A DNA stretch of 64,000 nt from Spiractinospora alimapuensis (GTDB taxonomy: Bacteria; Actinomycetota; Actinomycetes; Streptosporangiales; Streptosporangiaceae), in assembly GCF_018437505.1 (NCBI RefSeq), contig NZ_CP072467.1, positions 4,426,010 to 4,490,009 on the forward strand, read 5' to 3'. Positions 16,276 through 25,687 of this stretch are shown here, in pieces. Each line of letters starts with the position of its first letter. Positions within the stretch are counted from its first letter, which is position 1. The notes under the pieces were generated by a model. That model made no database searches. It was not told the DNA's origin and was given only the letters and a program-made list of their open reading frames with translations. Position numbers and translations under genes: made by a program.

Positions 16276-17616
16276 ATGCGTAGTGGCTGGGTTGCTTGCA
16301 CTGTCGGGGTTGTGGGTGTTCTCGCGTTGTCGGGGTGTGGGGTTGTCGGGGGTGAGGGGGAGTTGGATATCTATGCGTTGGAGCCCAACGAGATCAGCCC
16401 GGACGAGCTCGTGACGTGTGAGGGCGAAGAGTGCGAGGAACCGGGAGCGCTGCGCTGGTCCCTCCCGTTGGACGGCGAGTACGTGGTGCCGTTCGAGTAC
16501 GACGAATACACCGCGATGCTGCCGATCGAGACCTTGGAATTCACATCGGGGCCGATAATGACGCACAGAGATGGTGTTGTGTTCTTGGGGGAACGGGACA
16601 TCTTGATGGCGGTGGACGCTAACACCGGAGAACGACTCTGGCGGGAGAGTATGGAGTCGGAGCATCTTCGGAGCATCGAGCGGCTTCACGTGACTGACGC
16701 CGGGGTGCTCGTGAGTGGGAACCGGCCTCAGGGGGAGGGGAGAGGCATGGTGCTAATCGACGTCGAAAGCGGCACCGGCCTGAACACCTTCGATGACGAA
16801 TGGCGGAGCGCCTGGGTCCAGCGCGTCGACGGGAACCGCGTTTTGCTGAGCGCCGGCGCTGATCTCTACATGATGGGGGACGCGGAGTCCGGAGAGATCC
16901 TCTGGAGTGCGGAAGTCGATGAAGACGAGAGGATCATCAGCGGACCTCTCGACGGGGTTCTGTATGCGGCGGACAATCCCGGCAGATCGGGCACCACTAT
17001 TCTTTCGTCCCTATCCCGGATCGACGGCGAGACCGGACAGGGGTTGGGGAGAGTCGACCTCTCAGATGAGGCAAGAGCCCCTCGTCCAGCGCGGTCGTTT
17101 ACGGGTACGCAGGAGGTCATCCTCTCCCGACTGGAGTGCGACGTGGAGAAGTGTGAACCGGGCGGAATGTCGGTGGTGGACGGCGAGACCGGTGAGCTCT
17201 TGTGGGATTCCAGGCCATTCGCCTTCGACGTGGCAGAGGAAGATGGCCGTTGGCTGGTGAATCTCCGAGAAGGTGACGACGTCCGCATGGTGGATGCCCG
17301 AACGGGGGAGGCGGTGCGCGAGGACACCCCGGATGCAATGGAGAACGTAGGTAGGTTGCGAACGGAACTCGAATATCCCGATGGGTATGGTGATCCACGT
17401 CGTCAGGTGGCGCTTCGGTTTCCCGGACAGGACGCGACGGCGTGGGACGGGGACGTCATCGGTCCCGAACTCCTAAGCCCCGGGATCGACAGTGAGAACG
17501 GACCGATCGCCATGGTGTACGGGTGCGCACCGGACGGCTTGGAACCCGAACCGTCGGACACATCGCGGCCGGGCAGTCTCTGTGTGAAACCACGCCTGTT
17601 CGCGATTGGTAGCTGA
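16276..17616 (+). CDS. PQQ-like beta-propeller lipoprotein
   Basis: A 446-residue protein with a signal segment ending in the lipobox LALSGC, then repeated beta-propeller blades of the PQQ/quinoprotein-like type, seen as motifs such as VDANTGERLWRES, DAESGEILWSA, GETGELLWDS and DARTGEAV. Such propellers on the outer membrane face often bind other proteins or cofactors; PQQ binding itself is not evident. Paired cysteines (CEGEEC, CDVEKC) recur and may form disulfides. ATG 16276 puts the signal peptide at the very N-terminus; a GTG at 16249 is the alternative. Base composition is slightly less GC-rich than its neighbours. Confidence 0.8.
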   Translation: MRSGWVACTVGVVGVLALSGCGVVGGEGELDIYALEPNEISPDELVTCEGEECEEPGALRWSLPLDGEYVVPFEYDEYTAMLPIETLEFTSGPIMTHRDGVVFLGERDILMAVDANTGERLWRESMESEHLRSIERLHVTDAGVLVSGNRPQGEGRGMVLIDVESGTGLNTFDDEWRSAWVQRVDGNRVLLSAGADLYMMGDAESGEILWSAEVDEDERIISGPLDGVLYAADNPGRSGTTILSSLSRIDGETGQGLGRVDLSDEARAPRPARSFTGTQEVILSRLECDVEKCEPGGMSVVDGETGELLWDSRPFAFDVAEEDGRWLVNLREGDDVRMVDARTGEAVREDTPDAMENVGRLRTELEYPDGYGDPRRQVALRFPGQDATAWDGDVIGPELLSPGIDSENGPIAMVYGCAPDGLEPEPSDTSRPGSLCVKPRLFAIGS

Positions 17617-17621
17617 CCCGA

Positions 17622-19976
17622 TCATGCCCCGCATCGAGCGTCTAAGCACACACTGAGTGTTGTTTCGGTTGGGTTGTGGGAATCACTATCCGTGTTTCCT
17701 CCCCAGACGATATGAGGTCGATCGTGCTCGTCCATTGCCATCTCCATCATCTGCGGGTCTACCGACAGGGGAATGAGCGGGACCTCGGTCGTATTGCGGC
17801 ACCCTGAATCGGCGCAAGACACGAACATCAGTCGCTCATGCTCCGTGTCAAAGGTCGCGACTTGCGGCAGACCCTCGGAGTCCAGTTCCAGAGCGGGCGC
17901 GGGGCGCCTCCAGCCCGGGCCGGTGATTCTTTCGCTCGAGAAGTCGTCGCACGACAGATCCGTACAGGCAACGAAGTGGATCGCACCGTCCACGGCAGCT
18001 CGGTAGGCGAGCATCGGCGATCCATCAGGCGTTACTTCGACGGAGGCGCCAACACGACTCCAGGGAGTGTCATCTATCTCCACGGGGAGTGGTTCCGCGA
18101 CCTGGGTCACCACGGGGTCCTCACATCGAAGATCCGAGCAGGTGATGAGATTGACCTCTCCGGTTGTGCCGTCAACTCCCGAAAGGGCGAACTCGTCGTC
18201 AGGTCCTACGGCTACATCAAACGAATTGCTTCGGCTTGCTGCGTAGCCGATCGGCACTGTGGGTAGCTGTATAGTATCCAGATCCGCGCAGTCGGAATCT
18301 AGGCAGTGAAGGGCTTGGAGTTCGTGGTTATCTTCGTCGTAGTTTTTCGTCAGTGAAACGACGAGAAATCCATCGTTCGTCGTTGTCAATACTGTTTGAT
18401 GTTCACTCACGTAGCCATCATCGGGGATCAGTGTTGTGTGTGTGTCGACCCACCCTTCCGGCGTCTCAGGGCAGAAGTCTTCGCACGCCCAGAGTTGGAG
18501 TCCGGGGTTCGCGTCTTCAGCCGGTCCGTACTCAGTCCACTGTGCGAAGTAGGCGTTTTCCTGAACGAACACCGCGCTTCTTCCGTCAAGCGAATGCGGT
18601 TCGTCGGCTTGAACGGAGTCGCATTCAGGGTCGCAGGAGATGACCCTACGCTCATCTGGGGTTGAGACGGCGAGTTGCGTTTTGTCGTCCTGTGGAAGAA
18701 CCGCAATAGCGCTGTCGCGAGGTGGAACCCCGTCGACCGGCTGGTGGGTAACCAACGCCGCTCCTGCCGGGTTAAGCAAGGCCGTTGTGGGCAGAAGCGC
18801 GAGAAGCGCGATCGCAGCGGCAAGAACCGACAGGGGTGCGGGTCGCCATCGTGGGGGAGTGGCCGATTTTGGGAGTTGCCGCTGAGTTTGGGAAACGTCG
18901 AATCGTCGACGGTCGGGGAGTCCCTCTCGCGGTCGCTCGAGGTCGAGGAACACCGGCGCGGTCAGTAGTAGCACGATGAGCGGCCACAACAGGGCTGTCG
19001 CCACCGAGGCCACGATTAGGGGCGCCGTGCCCGCCCACGAATACGGCAAACCCAACTGGGGCAAGCCCCAGGCTGGTCCCGTGGTGGCGCCGTATCCCAG
19101 ACCGAACGCGGCGAATACGAAGGTGGCGTGTGCGATGCGTTGGTCGAGTCCCATGTTCCAGGCTGCGCCGAGTGATCGGAACAGTCCCTTGTTTTCCAGT
19201 AGGGCGACCGGAAGCGCCACCACGACCCACGCGAAGTAGAGGAGTGGCAGCAGGCCGACGAGGAGCCCCCAGACCGGGCTCTCGACCTCAAGGTCCAACA
19301 GCGCGACGATCCACCCGCCGAGTATGAATGCCGCGACCACCACGACTACGACCAGCAGCCACCAGATGAGGATGGCGGGCACGCGCCGCACCGCGCGGCG
19401 CAGAGCCGCCGCAGGGGTGACCTCCTGTCCGAGCAGGCCCGCGCCGCCAATGATGATGCCCGCTCCAAGGGAAACCGCCGCGACGAGCGCGGCCACCACC
19501 CCCAGGGTCGCTCTAGCCACAACGACGGGAGTGGCCGATGGGTCCCAGGGGATCGGGACACCGTCGATCACCGCGCCATCCCGGCTGAGCAGCAATAGGA
19601 ACGTCCAGACTGCCACCGTGACTGGGACGGCGGGCAGCACCGAGACGGTCAGCAGCGTGCGGAAGTGATGCCGATAGGTGCGTCCGACGAGACGGAACAA
19701 TGGGCGTCGGAGCGTGAACAGCGCTTCGGGAGACGCCTCGTGTGAGTCGTTGCTCGTGTCGGTGGGTTTGGCTTCGTCACCGACCTCGTTCGAGACCTGC
19801 GCAGGCGGGGAGTCTCGCTCGGGGGCGGCGGAACCGGCCGGATTGTGGGCGGAGGCGCCTTCCTCGCCTGGCCTCGCCGCAGGATCGCCGTTTGCGGCCA
19901 CAGCCTCGTGTTTGGTTTCGTCCGCATGGGCATCCTGGTGCTCGCCCGTCCCGTCGTCCCCAGATGTCTGCGCCAC
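17622..19976 (-). CDS. Large multi-pass membrane protein with extracellular Cys-repeat propeller
   Basis: A 784-residue protein. Residues 1-90 are hydrophilic and disordered-looking; about 100-390 contain six or seven membrane segments; the last segment (SVLAAAIALLALLPTTAL) leads to an extracellular domain of about 370 residues. That domain carries at least six repeats of a Cys-x(3)-Cys unit (CDPEC, CEDFC, CLDSDC, CSDLRC, CTDLSC, CADSGC) within beta-propeller-like blades. The membrane part resembles actinobacterial DUF7847-like multi-pass domains. GTG 19976 is set by GAGGAG five bases upstream. It converges on the PQQ-like lipoprotein (5-base gap); both are surface propellers of similar, slightly lower GC. 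Function unknown. Confidence 0.8.
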   Translation of the reverse strand: MAQTSGDDGTGEHQDAHADETKHEAVAANGDPAARPGEEGASAHNPAGSAAPERDSPPAQVSNEVGDEAKPTDTSNDSHEASPEALFTLRRPLFRLVGRTYRHHFRTLLTVSVLPAVPVTVAVWTFLLLLSRDGAVIDGVPIPWDPSATPVVVARATLGVVAALVAAVSLGAGIIIGGAGLLGQEVTPAAALRRAVRRVPAILIWWLLVVVVVVAAFILGGWIVALLDLEVESPVWGLLVGLLPLLYFAWVVVALPVALLENKGLFRSLGAAWNMGLDQRIAHATFVFAAFGLGYGATTGPAWGLPQLGLPYSWAGTAPLIVASVATALLWPLIVLLLTAPVFLDLERPREGLPDRRRFDVSQTQRQLPKSATPPRWRPAPLSVLAAAIALLALLPTTALLNPAGAALVTHQPVDGVPPRDSAIAVLPQDDKTQLAVSTPDERRVISCDPECDSVQADEPHSLDGRSAVFVQENAYFAQWTEYGPAEDANPGLQLWACEDFCPETPEGWVDTHTTLIPDDGYVSEHQTVLTTTNDGFLVVSLTKNYDEDNHELQALHCLDSDCADLDTIQLPTVPIGYAASRSNSFDVAVGPDDEFALSGVDGTTGEVNLITCSDLRCEDPVVTQVAEPLPVEIDDTPWSRVGASVEVTPDGSPMLAYRAAVDGAIHFVACTDLSCDDFSSERITGPGWRRPAPALELDSEGLPQVATFDTEHERLMFVSCADSGCRNTTEVPLIPLSVDPQMMEMAMDEHDRPHIVWGGNTDSDSHNPTETTLSVCLDARCGA

Positions 19977-20176
19977 CCACGCTCCTCGCCCTGGATCATT
20001 CGTTCCGCCGTGCGGGACCTTACCGAGCGTCCGGCGTGGCTGGGGTTGGGCCCTTATGGGGAGGATCGATCAGCGAATCGCTGGTTCCCCCAGGTCATGT
20101 GGCTGTTCAGGGTGGTGGTGTGCTCGGGGGAGGGGTTTAGTGGCCGGATGGCGCACAACTCGGCCCGTTCCGGACA

Positions 20177-20842
20177 TCACTCGATCGTGCGAGGTCCGTA
20201 GGCGGCCATGAAGACGCGGACGGCGTCGTGGGCTTGGGCGCGGAGTTCGGTGTCGGTGGGGATGGCGGAGTCGCCGAGGAGCATGGCGCGGTTGACGGGT
20301 TCTCCCATGACCAGCCAGTTGAAGTGGGTGGCCGCGGTCGTGGGGTTGTCGACGCGCAGGAGGCCGCGGGCGGCGATTCGGGTGAAGGACTCGGCGAGGG
20401 CGTCGACCGCGCGCTGGGGGCCGTGCTCGTAGAGGACACGTGCCAGGTCGGGGAAGCGGCTGACCTCGCCGACCACCAGTCGGCGCAGGCTCATCAGCTC
20501 AGGCGTGAGGACGACGCTGAGCTGACGGTAGGCGTAGGAGGAGAGGTAGGGGACGACGTCCTCGGCGAGCTCCGGTTCGGGCAGTTCGAAGTGCACGTGG
20601 TCGCCGGCTTCCCGCGTTCTGCGGGTCACGATCTCGACGAACAGGGCTTCTTTGTTGCCGAAGTGCTTGTAGATGGTCTGCTTGGACACACCCGAGCGGG
20701 ACGCGACCTCGTCCATGTTGGTGGCGAGGTACCCGCTGACAAGGAAGATCGCCTCCGCCGCGCTGAGGATCGCCGCACGTTTTCGGTCTGACCTGCTGGG
20801 GGAGTGGGGCGCGTCGTCGGGCCGATGCGATGGTTTCGTCAT
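20177..20842 (-). CDS. TetR-family transcriptional repressor
   Basis: A 221-residue regulator with an N-terminal TetR helix-turn-helix (AAEAIFLVSGYLATNMDEVASRSGVSKQTIYKHFGNKEALF) and a ligand domain of the AefR/TetR_C_7 sort (LMSLRRLVVGEVSRFPDL). Such repressors release DNA on binding a small hydrophobic ligand. It is divergent from the VOC gene, with an inverted repeat in the 100-base gap between them, so it likely controls itself and the VOC/hydrolase pair. Confidence 0.93.
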   Translation of the reverse strand: MTKPSHRPDDAPHSPSRSDRKRAAILSAAEAIFLVSGYLATNMDEVASRSGVSKQTIYKHFGNKEALFVEIVTRRTREAGDHVHFELPEPELAEDVVPYLSSYAYRQLSVVLTPELMSLRRLVVGEVSRFPDLARVLYEHGPQRAVDALAESFTRIAARGLLRVDNPTTAATHFNWLVMGEPVNRAMLLGDSAIPTDTELRAQAHDAVRVFMAAYGPRTIE

Positions 20843-20879
20843 CCTGAGGATCTCTGGGTTCGTTGTTCGCGGAGGTTGC

Positions 20880-20919
20880 GTTCAGTACTGTACCGTCCAG
20901 TACCGGTATAGTACTGAAC
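20880..20919. promoter_or_regulatory. Inverted repeat in the TetR/VOC divergent promoter, candidate operator
   Basis: Perfect 10-base arms GTTCAGTACT and AGTACTGAAC are separated by 20 bases that contain a further related half-site (CAGTACCG). A -10-like TATAGT (20907-20912) overlaps the right arm and faces the VOC gene. The layout fits binding of one or two TetR dimers. Confidence 0.6.
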
Positions 20920-20942
20920 GGTCTAGTTTGATTGGAGTCGTG

Positions 20943-21308
20943 ATGCATCTTCAGTTCGCCGAGCTTCCGGTGTTCGACCAGGACCGCGCCAAGGCCTTCT
21001 ACGCGGACAACCTCGGCTGTCAGGTCGTCGCCGACGTGCCCATGGGGGATGACGGCTGGCGGTGGATCGAGCTGGGGTTCCCCGGGGCGAGGACCACGCT
21101 GCACTTCCACGTGCGCCCGGACGAGGAACCGTCCGCCGGACCGGTGCTGGTGCTCATGGACGACGACGTGCCGGCGCGTGTGGAGGAGCTTCGTGGTCGG
21201 GGTGTGGAGATCGTGACGGAACCGCACGAGACTCCCTTCTCCCAGGGCGGGCTCGCGGCCGAGTTCCGCGACAGCGAGGGAAACCGCATCATGCTCAGCG
21301 CCCTCTAG
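20943..21308 (+). CDS. VOC-superfamily (glyoxalase-like) protein
   Basis: A 121-residue single-module vicinal-oxygen-chelate protein: LQFAELPVFDQDRAKAFYADN starts the first beta-alpha-beta-beta-beta unit and FRDSEGNRIML ends the second. Members include glyoxalase I, dioxygenases and antibiotic-resistance proteins; substrate is not predictable. A first metal ligand (His 2) and the final Glu are in place for a metal site. It is followed after 45 bases by the hydrolase, probably in one transcript under the TetR repressor. Confidence 0.88.
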   Translation: MHLQFAELPVFDQDRAKAFYADNLGCQVVADVPMGDDGWRWIELGFPGARTTLHFHVRPDEEPSAGPVLVLMDDDVPARVEELRGRGVEIVTEPHETPFSQGGLAAEFRDSEGNRIMLSAL

Positions 21309-21353
21309 ACAACGCTTTCCGACCACCAACTCTCGAACGCCGAGGAAGAAGCC

Positions 21354-22259
21354 ATGGCCATCGACAGCTCCGGCGCGGACCGCTCCACCACGATCGAGGT
21401 GCCCGGCGCCCACCTGTACTACGAGGCGCGGGGCGCCGGCCCACTCCTGTTGCTGATCCCCGGAGGCCCCCAGGACGCGGGAGTCTTCACCGACCTCGCC
21501 GGGGAGCTGGCACACTCCTACACCGTCGTCTCCTACGACCCGCGAGGGAACTCGCGCAGCCCGCTCACGGGGGAGTGGACGGACCAGGACGTGGACCTCC
21601 ACGCCGATGACGCCGCGCGTCTGATCACCGCGGTGGGGATGGGACCGGCCCACGTCCTCGGAACCAGCGGCGGGGGCCAGATCGGGCTCAGTCTCGCCGC
21701 GCGCCACCCGGAGTCGGTGCGCTCCCTCCTGGCGCACGAGCCGGCCTGCGCGCTGATGCTCGATGACCCTTCCGAGGCGCTCGCCGCGGACCACGCGGTG
21801 TACGACACCTACCTCCGCCACGGGGTGGACGCGGCGATGGCGAAGTTCTTCCGCGACAATGCGCTGGACGACCCGGATTCCGGCGAGACGGCGACGGCGA
21901 CGGCGACGGAGGGGGAGGAGGAGGGGGAGCAGGAACCGGACGCGCTCTCCGCGGAGGACGTCGCCACCTTCGAGCGGATCGCCGGGAACTTCGAGTACTT
22001 CCTCGCCCACGGCCTCCTACCTCTCTCGACCTACCAGCCCGACGTCGCTCGGCTCAGGAACGGACCGGTCCCGGTCGTCGTGGGGTTGGGGGAGGACTCC
22101 CAGGGGCAGCTCATCGACGAGATCGGTCGCGCGCTCGCCGCCGCGCTCGACGTCACTCCCGTGATCTTCCCCGGCGACCACGTCGGATACGGGCCGCACG
22201 CCGCGGAGTTCGCACGGGTCGTGGAGCGAGTCCTCGCGGAAAGCACGCATCCGGCATAA
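21354..22259 (+). CDS. Alpha/beta-fold hydrolase
   Basis: A 301-residue alpha/beta hydrolase: oxyanion region LLLIPGGPQ, nucleophile elbow GTSGGG (Ser about residue 106), acid in VGLGEDSQG and His in FPGDHVGYG. It should hydrolyse an ester, amide or epoxide; the natural substrate is unknown. The cap region holds a low-complexity acidic insert (ETATATATEGEEEGEQE) encoded by a simple repeat. Second gene of the VOC operon. Confidence 0.9.
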   Translation: MAIDSSGADRSTTIEVPGAHLYYEARGAGPLLLLIPGGPQDAGVFTDLAGELAHSYTVVSYDPRGNSRSPLTGEWTDQDVDLHADDAARLITAVGMGPAHVLGTSGGGQIGLSLAARHPESVRSLLAHEPACALMLDDPSEALAADHAVYDTYLRHGVDAAMAKFFRDNALDDPDSGETATATATEGEEEGEQEPDALSAEDVATFERIAGNFEYFLAHGLLPLSTYQPDVARLRNGPVPVVVGLGEDSQGQLIDEIGRALAAALDVTPVIFPGDHVGYGPHAAEFARVVERVLAESTHPA

Positions 22260-22460
22260 AGGAGGAATCCCGCGAGGACCACAGGGCGAAATTCCCATCC
22301 TGTTCCCCCTACACCCGCCTTTCTCCGGGAAACGGCGGGGCGAACTCCGAGAATGGGCATCGTCCCTCGTGGGAGCGGCATTCGAACAGGAGGTGAAGTC
22401 TCCGAAAAATGGCCGCGGCGCGGGCAGAAATCGCACTCTCCGGTGTGGTCCGATGGCGCC

Positions 22461-23405
22461 ATGTCATCAATGAGAACCACCACGTCACTCCGCCGCCTCG
22501 TCTCCGCCACGCTGCGTCGTATTGACGACAGGTCGCCCGCCACACGGCGAGGCCCGCGCCGGAAGCGACGCGGACCGGACGACGAGGACCTGGGTACGGA
22601 GATCGCGGAGCTCCGCGAGCAACTCGACGCGCTGCGCGCCCAGATGCACTACATGGAGCTCCTGTTCGGCCCGACCGGAGGGCGAGGGGACCGTCGTCCC
22701 TCGCGCAAGGCCATCGCCACGCTGGAAGGCCAGATCTCGGCGGTCACGGGTACGGAGGACCCACACATCGCGGTCGTCCAGGCGTACGGCTCGCTGGTCG
22801 AGGCAGAGATGCGGGGCGTCGGCCGGATCGCCGGCGGATCGATGAACGTGCTCGGCAAGCTGGTCACCACGCCGATGCTCGAACCACCGAACGGGGAGGT
22901 GCTGGAGATCGGGTCGCTGTACGGCCTGTTCTCCTGCTGCTTCGCCCGCGAACTGGTGCGCTACGGAGTCGACTACCACCTGACCCTGGTCGACCCCCTG
23001 GCCAGTGTGCAGATCCAGCCAGGTCGCAGGAACGGCGTCGACCGGTCGGGATCGCCGGTCTCCGAGGAGGTCCTGCGCGCGAACCTGTCCCTGGCTGGAG
23101 TGCCGGCGGAACGGGCCCGATTGCACAAGGGATACTCCACCGACCCGGAGGTCCGCTCCGCCGTGGGCGACCGGGAGTACGGGGTGGTGATCATCGACGG
23201 CGACCACAGCGCCGAGGGGGTGCGGGAGGACCTGCACTGGGTGATGGACCTGGTCACCGAAGGCACCGTCGTCGTTCTCGACGACTACGGCGACAAGAAG
23301 TGGCCCGGAGTCCAGGAAGCCACCGACGAGTTCCTGCGGACCTCCGACCGGTTCGACTTCCTGGGAGCCGTCGCCACCAGCGCCTTCCTACGCGCCCGAG
23401 CGTGA
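22461..23405 (+). CDS. Class I SAM-dependent methyltransferase
   Basis: A protein of 314 residues. A basic N-terminus and a short coiled coil (IAELREQLDALRAQMHYMELLF) precede a Methyltransf_24-type domain, with SAM-binding motif EVLEIGSLYGLFS and the acidic strand VVIIDGDHSAEGV. Related enzymes occur in surface-glycan and natural-product loci. ATG 22461 gives a sensible N-terminus; an open frame reaches 22353 without resemblance. It is the first gene of a series running towards the glycan region and could methylate a glycan, but that is inference. Confidence 0.82.
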   Translation: MSSMRTTTSLRRLVSATLRRIDDRSPATRRGPRRKRRGPDDEDLGTEIAELREQLDALRAQMHYMELLFGPTGGRGDRRPSRKAIATLEGQISAVTGTEDPHIAVVQAYGSLVEAEMRGVGRIAGGSMNVLGKLVTTPMLEPPNGEVLEIGSLYGLFSCCFARELVRYGVDYHLTLVDPLASVQIQPGRRNGVDRSGSPVSEEVLRANLSLAGVPAERARLHKGYSTDPEVRSAVGDREYGVVIIDGDHSAEGVREDLHWVMDLVTEGTVVVLDDYGDKKWPGVQEATDEFLRTSDRFDFLGAVATSAFLRARA

Positions 23406-23992
23406 GCCGGGCCGGTCACCGGCTACTCGCGGGGGAGGCCCCCGCACACGGTGTCCGACACCCTCCCGAACGGTTGCGCCCTGACCCGAGCGTGTTCGGG
23501 CCACGCCCGCGGAGTTCGCGTCATAGCGGGAAGACGTCCAGCGCGAACCCGTCGTGCTCACTGGAGGCGACCGGTCCGTTGTCGTCACCACGGAATACGG
23601 CTTTGTCCCCACTGATGCGTTGACTGGCCGGTGGCGCGTCGGGAGCCGCCACCACCTCGTCCCCGATCGCGGCCGGGCCGGAGATCTCGACGCGTTCGCG
23701 CTCACTCACACGACCATGATCATCCTGGCCCCGCTCCCCACCGACGCGCCAGGGGGTGGCCACGTGCGGTCCCCCGAGCTGTGGCGACTTTCGCCTCTCG
23801 GGAAACGCTGTGGAGCCCCTTTCACCGCTCTGTGGTGCGCAAACAGTCGGGGCGAGTTCGGTGAATTGTTGGCGAAGTGCGGTGTGAAACCCTCGATTAT
23901 CCCGGAATCAGTCACTTACCGTGGCGGCGTTCGGGGTCTCCGCGTTGGGGTCCTCGAGTCGGTGTCCTTGTCGCTCAGTGAAGGGCCAGGCA
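23406..23992. other. 587-base gap before manA, at most one small gene
   Basis: No long reliable gene. A minus-strand open frame of 62 codons (23521-23709) has coding-like composition and is listed separately. The rest probably contains the manA promoter; no clear hairpin was recognised. Confidence 0.45.
23521..23709 (-). CDS. Possible small acidic protein (62 residues)
   Basis: From GTG 23709 (VSERERVEIS...) to the stop at 23521 the frame has GC-rich third positions and a protein-like, acidic composition (ISGPAAIGDEVVAAPD; DNGPVASSEHDGFALDVFP). No ribosome-binding site is obvious and no family is recognised. Confidence 0.3.
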   Translation of the reverse strand: MSERERVEISGPAAIGDEVVAAPDAPPASQRISGDKAVFRGDDNGPVASSEHDGFALDVFPL

Positions 23993-25243
23993 ATGTGGCG
24001 GCTGAACAATCCGGTGCGGCGGTACGCCTGGGGTTCGACCACGGCGATCCCCAAATGGTTGGGCGTTGAGCCCGACGGGCATCCTCAGGCGGAGCTGTGG
24101 ATGGGCGCCCACACGTCCGCCCCGAGCGAGATTCTGACCGAGACCGAGGACACCACCCTCGAGGCCGCCATCGCCGCGGACCCCAAGCAGTTGCTGGGGG
24201 AGGACGTCATCCTCCGGTTCGGTGAACGTCTGCCCTTCCTGCTCAAACTGCTGGCGGTGCGGGAGCCGCTGTCCTTGCAGGTCCACCCGTGCGCGGACCG
24301 GGCCCAGGCCGGATACACCGCCGAGAACACCACTGACGTTCCCATCGGCGCGTCCCACCGCAACTACCCCGACCCCTTCGCCAAACCCGAGCTGGTCGTC
24401 GCACTCGAGCCGTTCGACGCGCTGTGCGGCTTCCGTTCGCCCCACGCCGCCGCGGCCGAGGTGCGCGGACTCGTCTCACCGTTGGCCCGGGAACTCCACA
24501 CGGACCTGACCCAGCGCGACACCGCAAGCGCCCTGCGCGCCGCCATGCGTCGGCTCCTCACCCTGGACGAGTCCCGGCGCGAGACCGACGTCGTGGATCT
24601 CGTCGCCGAACTCGGTGAGCGGATGGACAACGCGTCCGACGGTCCCGCCCAGAGCAACATCCTCGTCACGCTGGAGCTCGCCGAACGTTACCCCGGCGAC
24701 CCCGGTGCCATCGCCGCACTGCTCCTCAACCACGTCACGCTGACCCCCGGCGAGGCCATGTTCCTTCCCGCCGGGAACGTGCACGCCTACCTGCGGGGTA
24801 CCGCGGTGGAGATCATGGGCTGCTCGGACAACGTGCTGCGCGGTGGACTCACCCCGAAGCACATCGACGCCGAGGAGTTCCTCGCCGTCGTCGACTTCAG
24901 CTGCCTGGACTCCACGGTCACTCGGCCCGAGGCCCACGGTCCCCGACACGACTACACGCCGGGCGTCCCGGAGTTCGCCCTGTCCGTGATCGACGTCGAC
25001 TGGGAGACCAACGCCGACGCCGAGACACACGACGCCGTGCTGCGGGGCCCGGCCATCGTCTTCAGCCTCTCCGGCGAAACCCGCCTCACCAGCGTCGCCC
25101 CCACCGACCAGGTCCCCCAGCCCGCCGGCGCGTCCACCCTGGCTCTCACACGTGGCGAGTCCGCGTTCGTCCCGGCGTCCCGCGGCCCCGTGGCGCTGAA
25201 GGGGCGGGGGAAGGTCGCGGTCGCCACCGTCGGCCCGGCATGA
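23993..25243 (+). CDS. manA: Mannose-6-phosphate isomerase, type I
   Basis: A 416-residue zinc enzyme interconverting fructose-6-phosphate and mannose-6-phosphate in the cytoplasm. Signature features are RRYAWGSTTAIPKWLG at the N-terminus, the zinc motif LQVHP (about residue 97), KPELVVAL, and the C-terminal NVHAYLRGTAVEIMG with a zinc His. ATG 23993 is preceded by AAGGG at about 8 bases. It begins the glycan region and would supply or drain mannose-6-phosphate, the precursor of GDP-mannose and also the acceptor for Kdn-9-phosphate synthesis. Confidence 0.95.
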   Translation: MWRLNNPVRRYAWGSTTAIPKWLGVEPDGHPQAELWMGAHTSAPSEILTETEDTTLEAAIAADPKQLLGEDVILRFGERLPFLLKLLAVREPLSLQVHPCADRAQAGYTAENTTDVPIGASHRNYPDPFAKPELVVALEPFDALCGFRSPHAAAAEVRGLVSPLARELHTDLTQRDTASALRAAMRRLLTLDESRRETDVVDLVAELGERMDNASDGPAQSNILVTLELAERYPGDPGAIAALLLNHVTLTPGEAMFLPAGNVHAYLRGTAVEIMGCSDNVLRGGLTPKHIDAEEFLAVVDFSCLDSTVTRPEAHGPRHDYTPGVPEFALSVIDVDWETNADAETHDAVLRGPAIVFSLSGETRLTSVAPTDQVPQPAGASTLALTRGESAFVPASRGPVALKGRGKVAVATVGPA

Positions 25244-25687
25244 CGGTGGCGGGGACCCCGCCCGCGAACGCCTCCGGGGCGGCGTAGCACCCACCGGCCC
25301 GTCTCCCGTGCCACGGTCGCCGCACGAGCCTGGCCGCGAGGACGTGGACGTGCCGAGGCCAGGGGCGTCGCGGCATCGGCGGCGGATTGACCTGCGCGGA
25401 TGTGGTCATTAGGGCCGTCTCCGGGGCGGAGATGGTGTGTTGTTCATCGCCTGTTCAGCCGCAGACAACGAGTGCGCCGACCGGCCTCGTTACCGTTGCG
25501 GGTGTGTTGGCCGTCGCGCCGCCTCATCGCTTCCGGGCATCCGCGGACCACACACATCGGGCATCGGCCGCCGGCGGTGTCCACGATCGTCCGCGAACCC
25601 GACGGAGGCGACGAGGCACGCCATGCCGAGGAGGGCCCCGTGCACCAAGAGCTCGTTCTGCCCGCTCCCGCGATGGGGGAGTCGGGA
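25244..25687. other. 444-base gap between manA and the first glycosyltransferase
   Basis: Open frames run through parts of the region on both strands but lack family resemblance or good ribosome-binding sites. A promoter for the downstream gene is likely here; no convincing terminator seen. Confidence 0.4.

Noticed and set aside
20499-22010. 503-codon open frame opposite the VOC and hydrolase genes
   Set aside because: Lies antisense to two clearly recognisable genes and shows no family resemblance.
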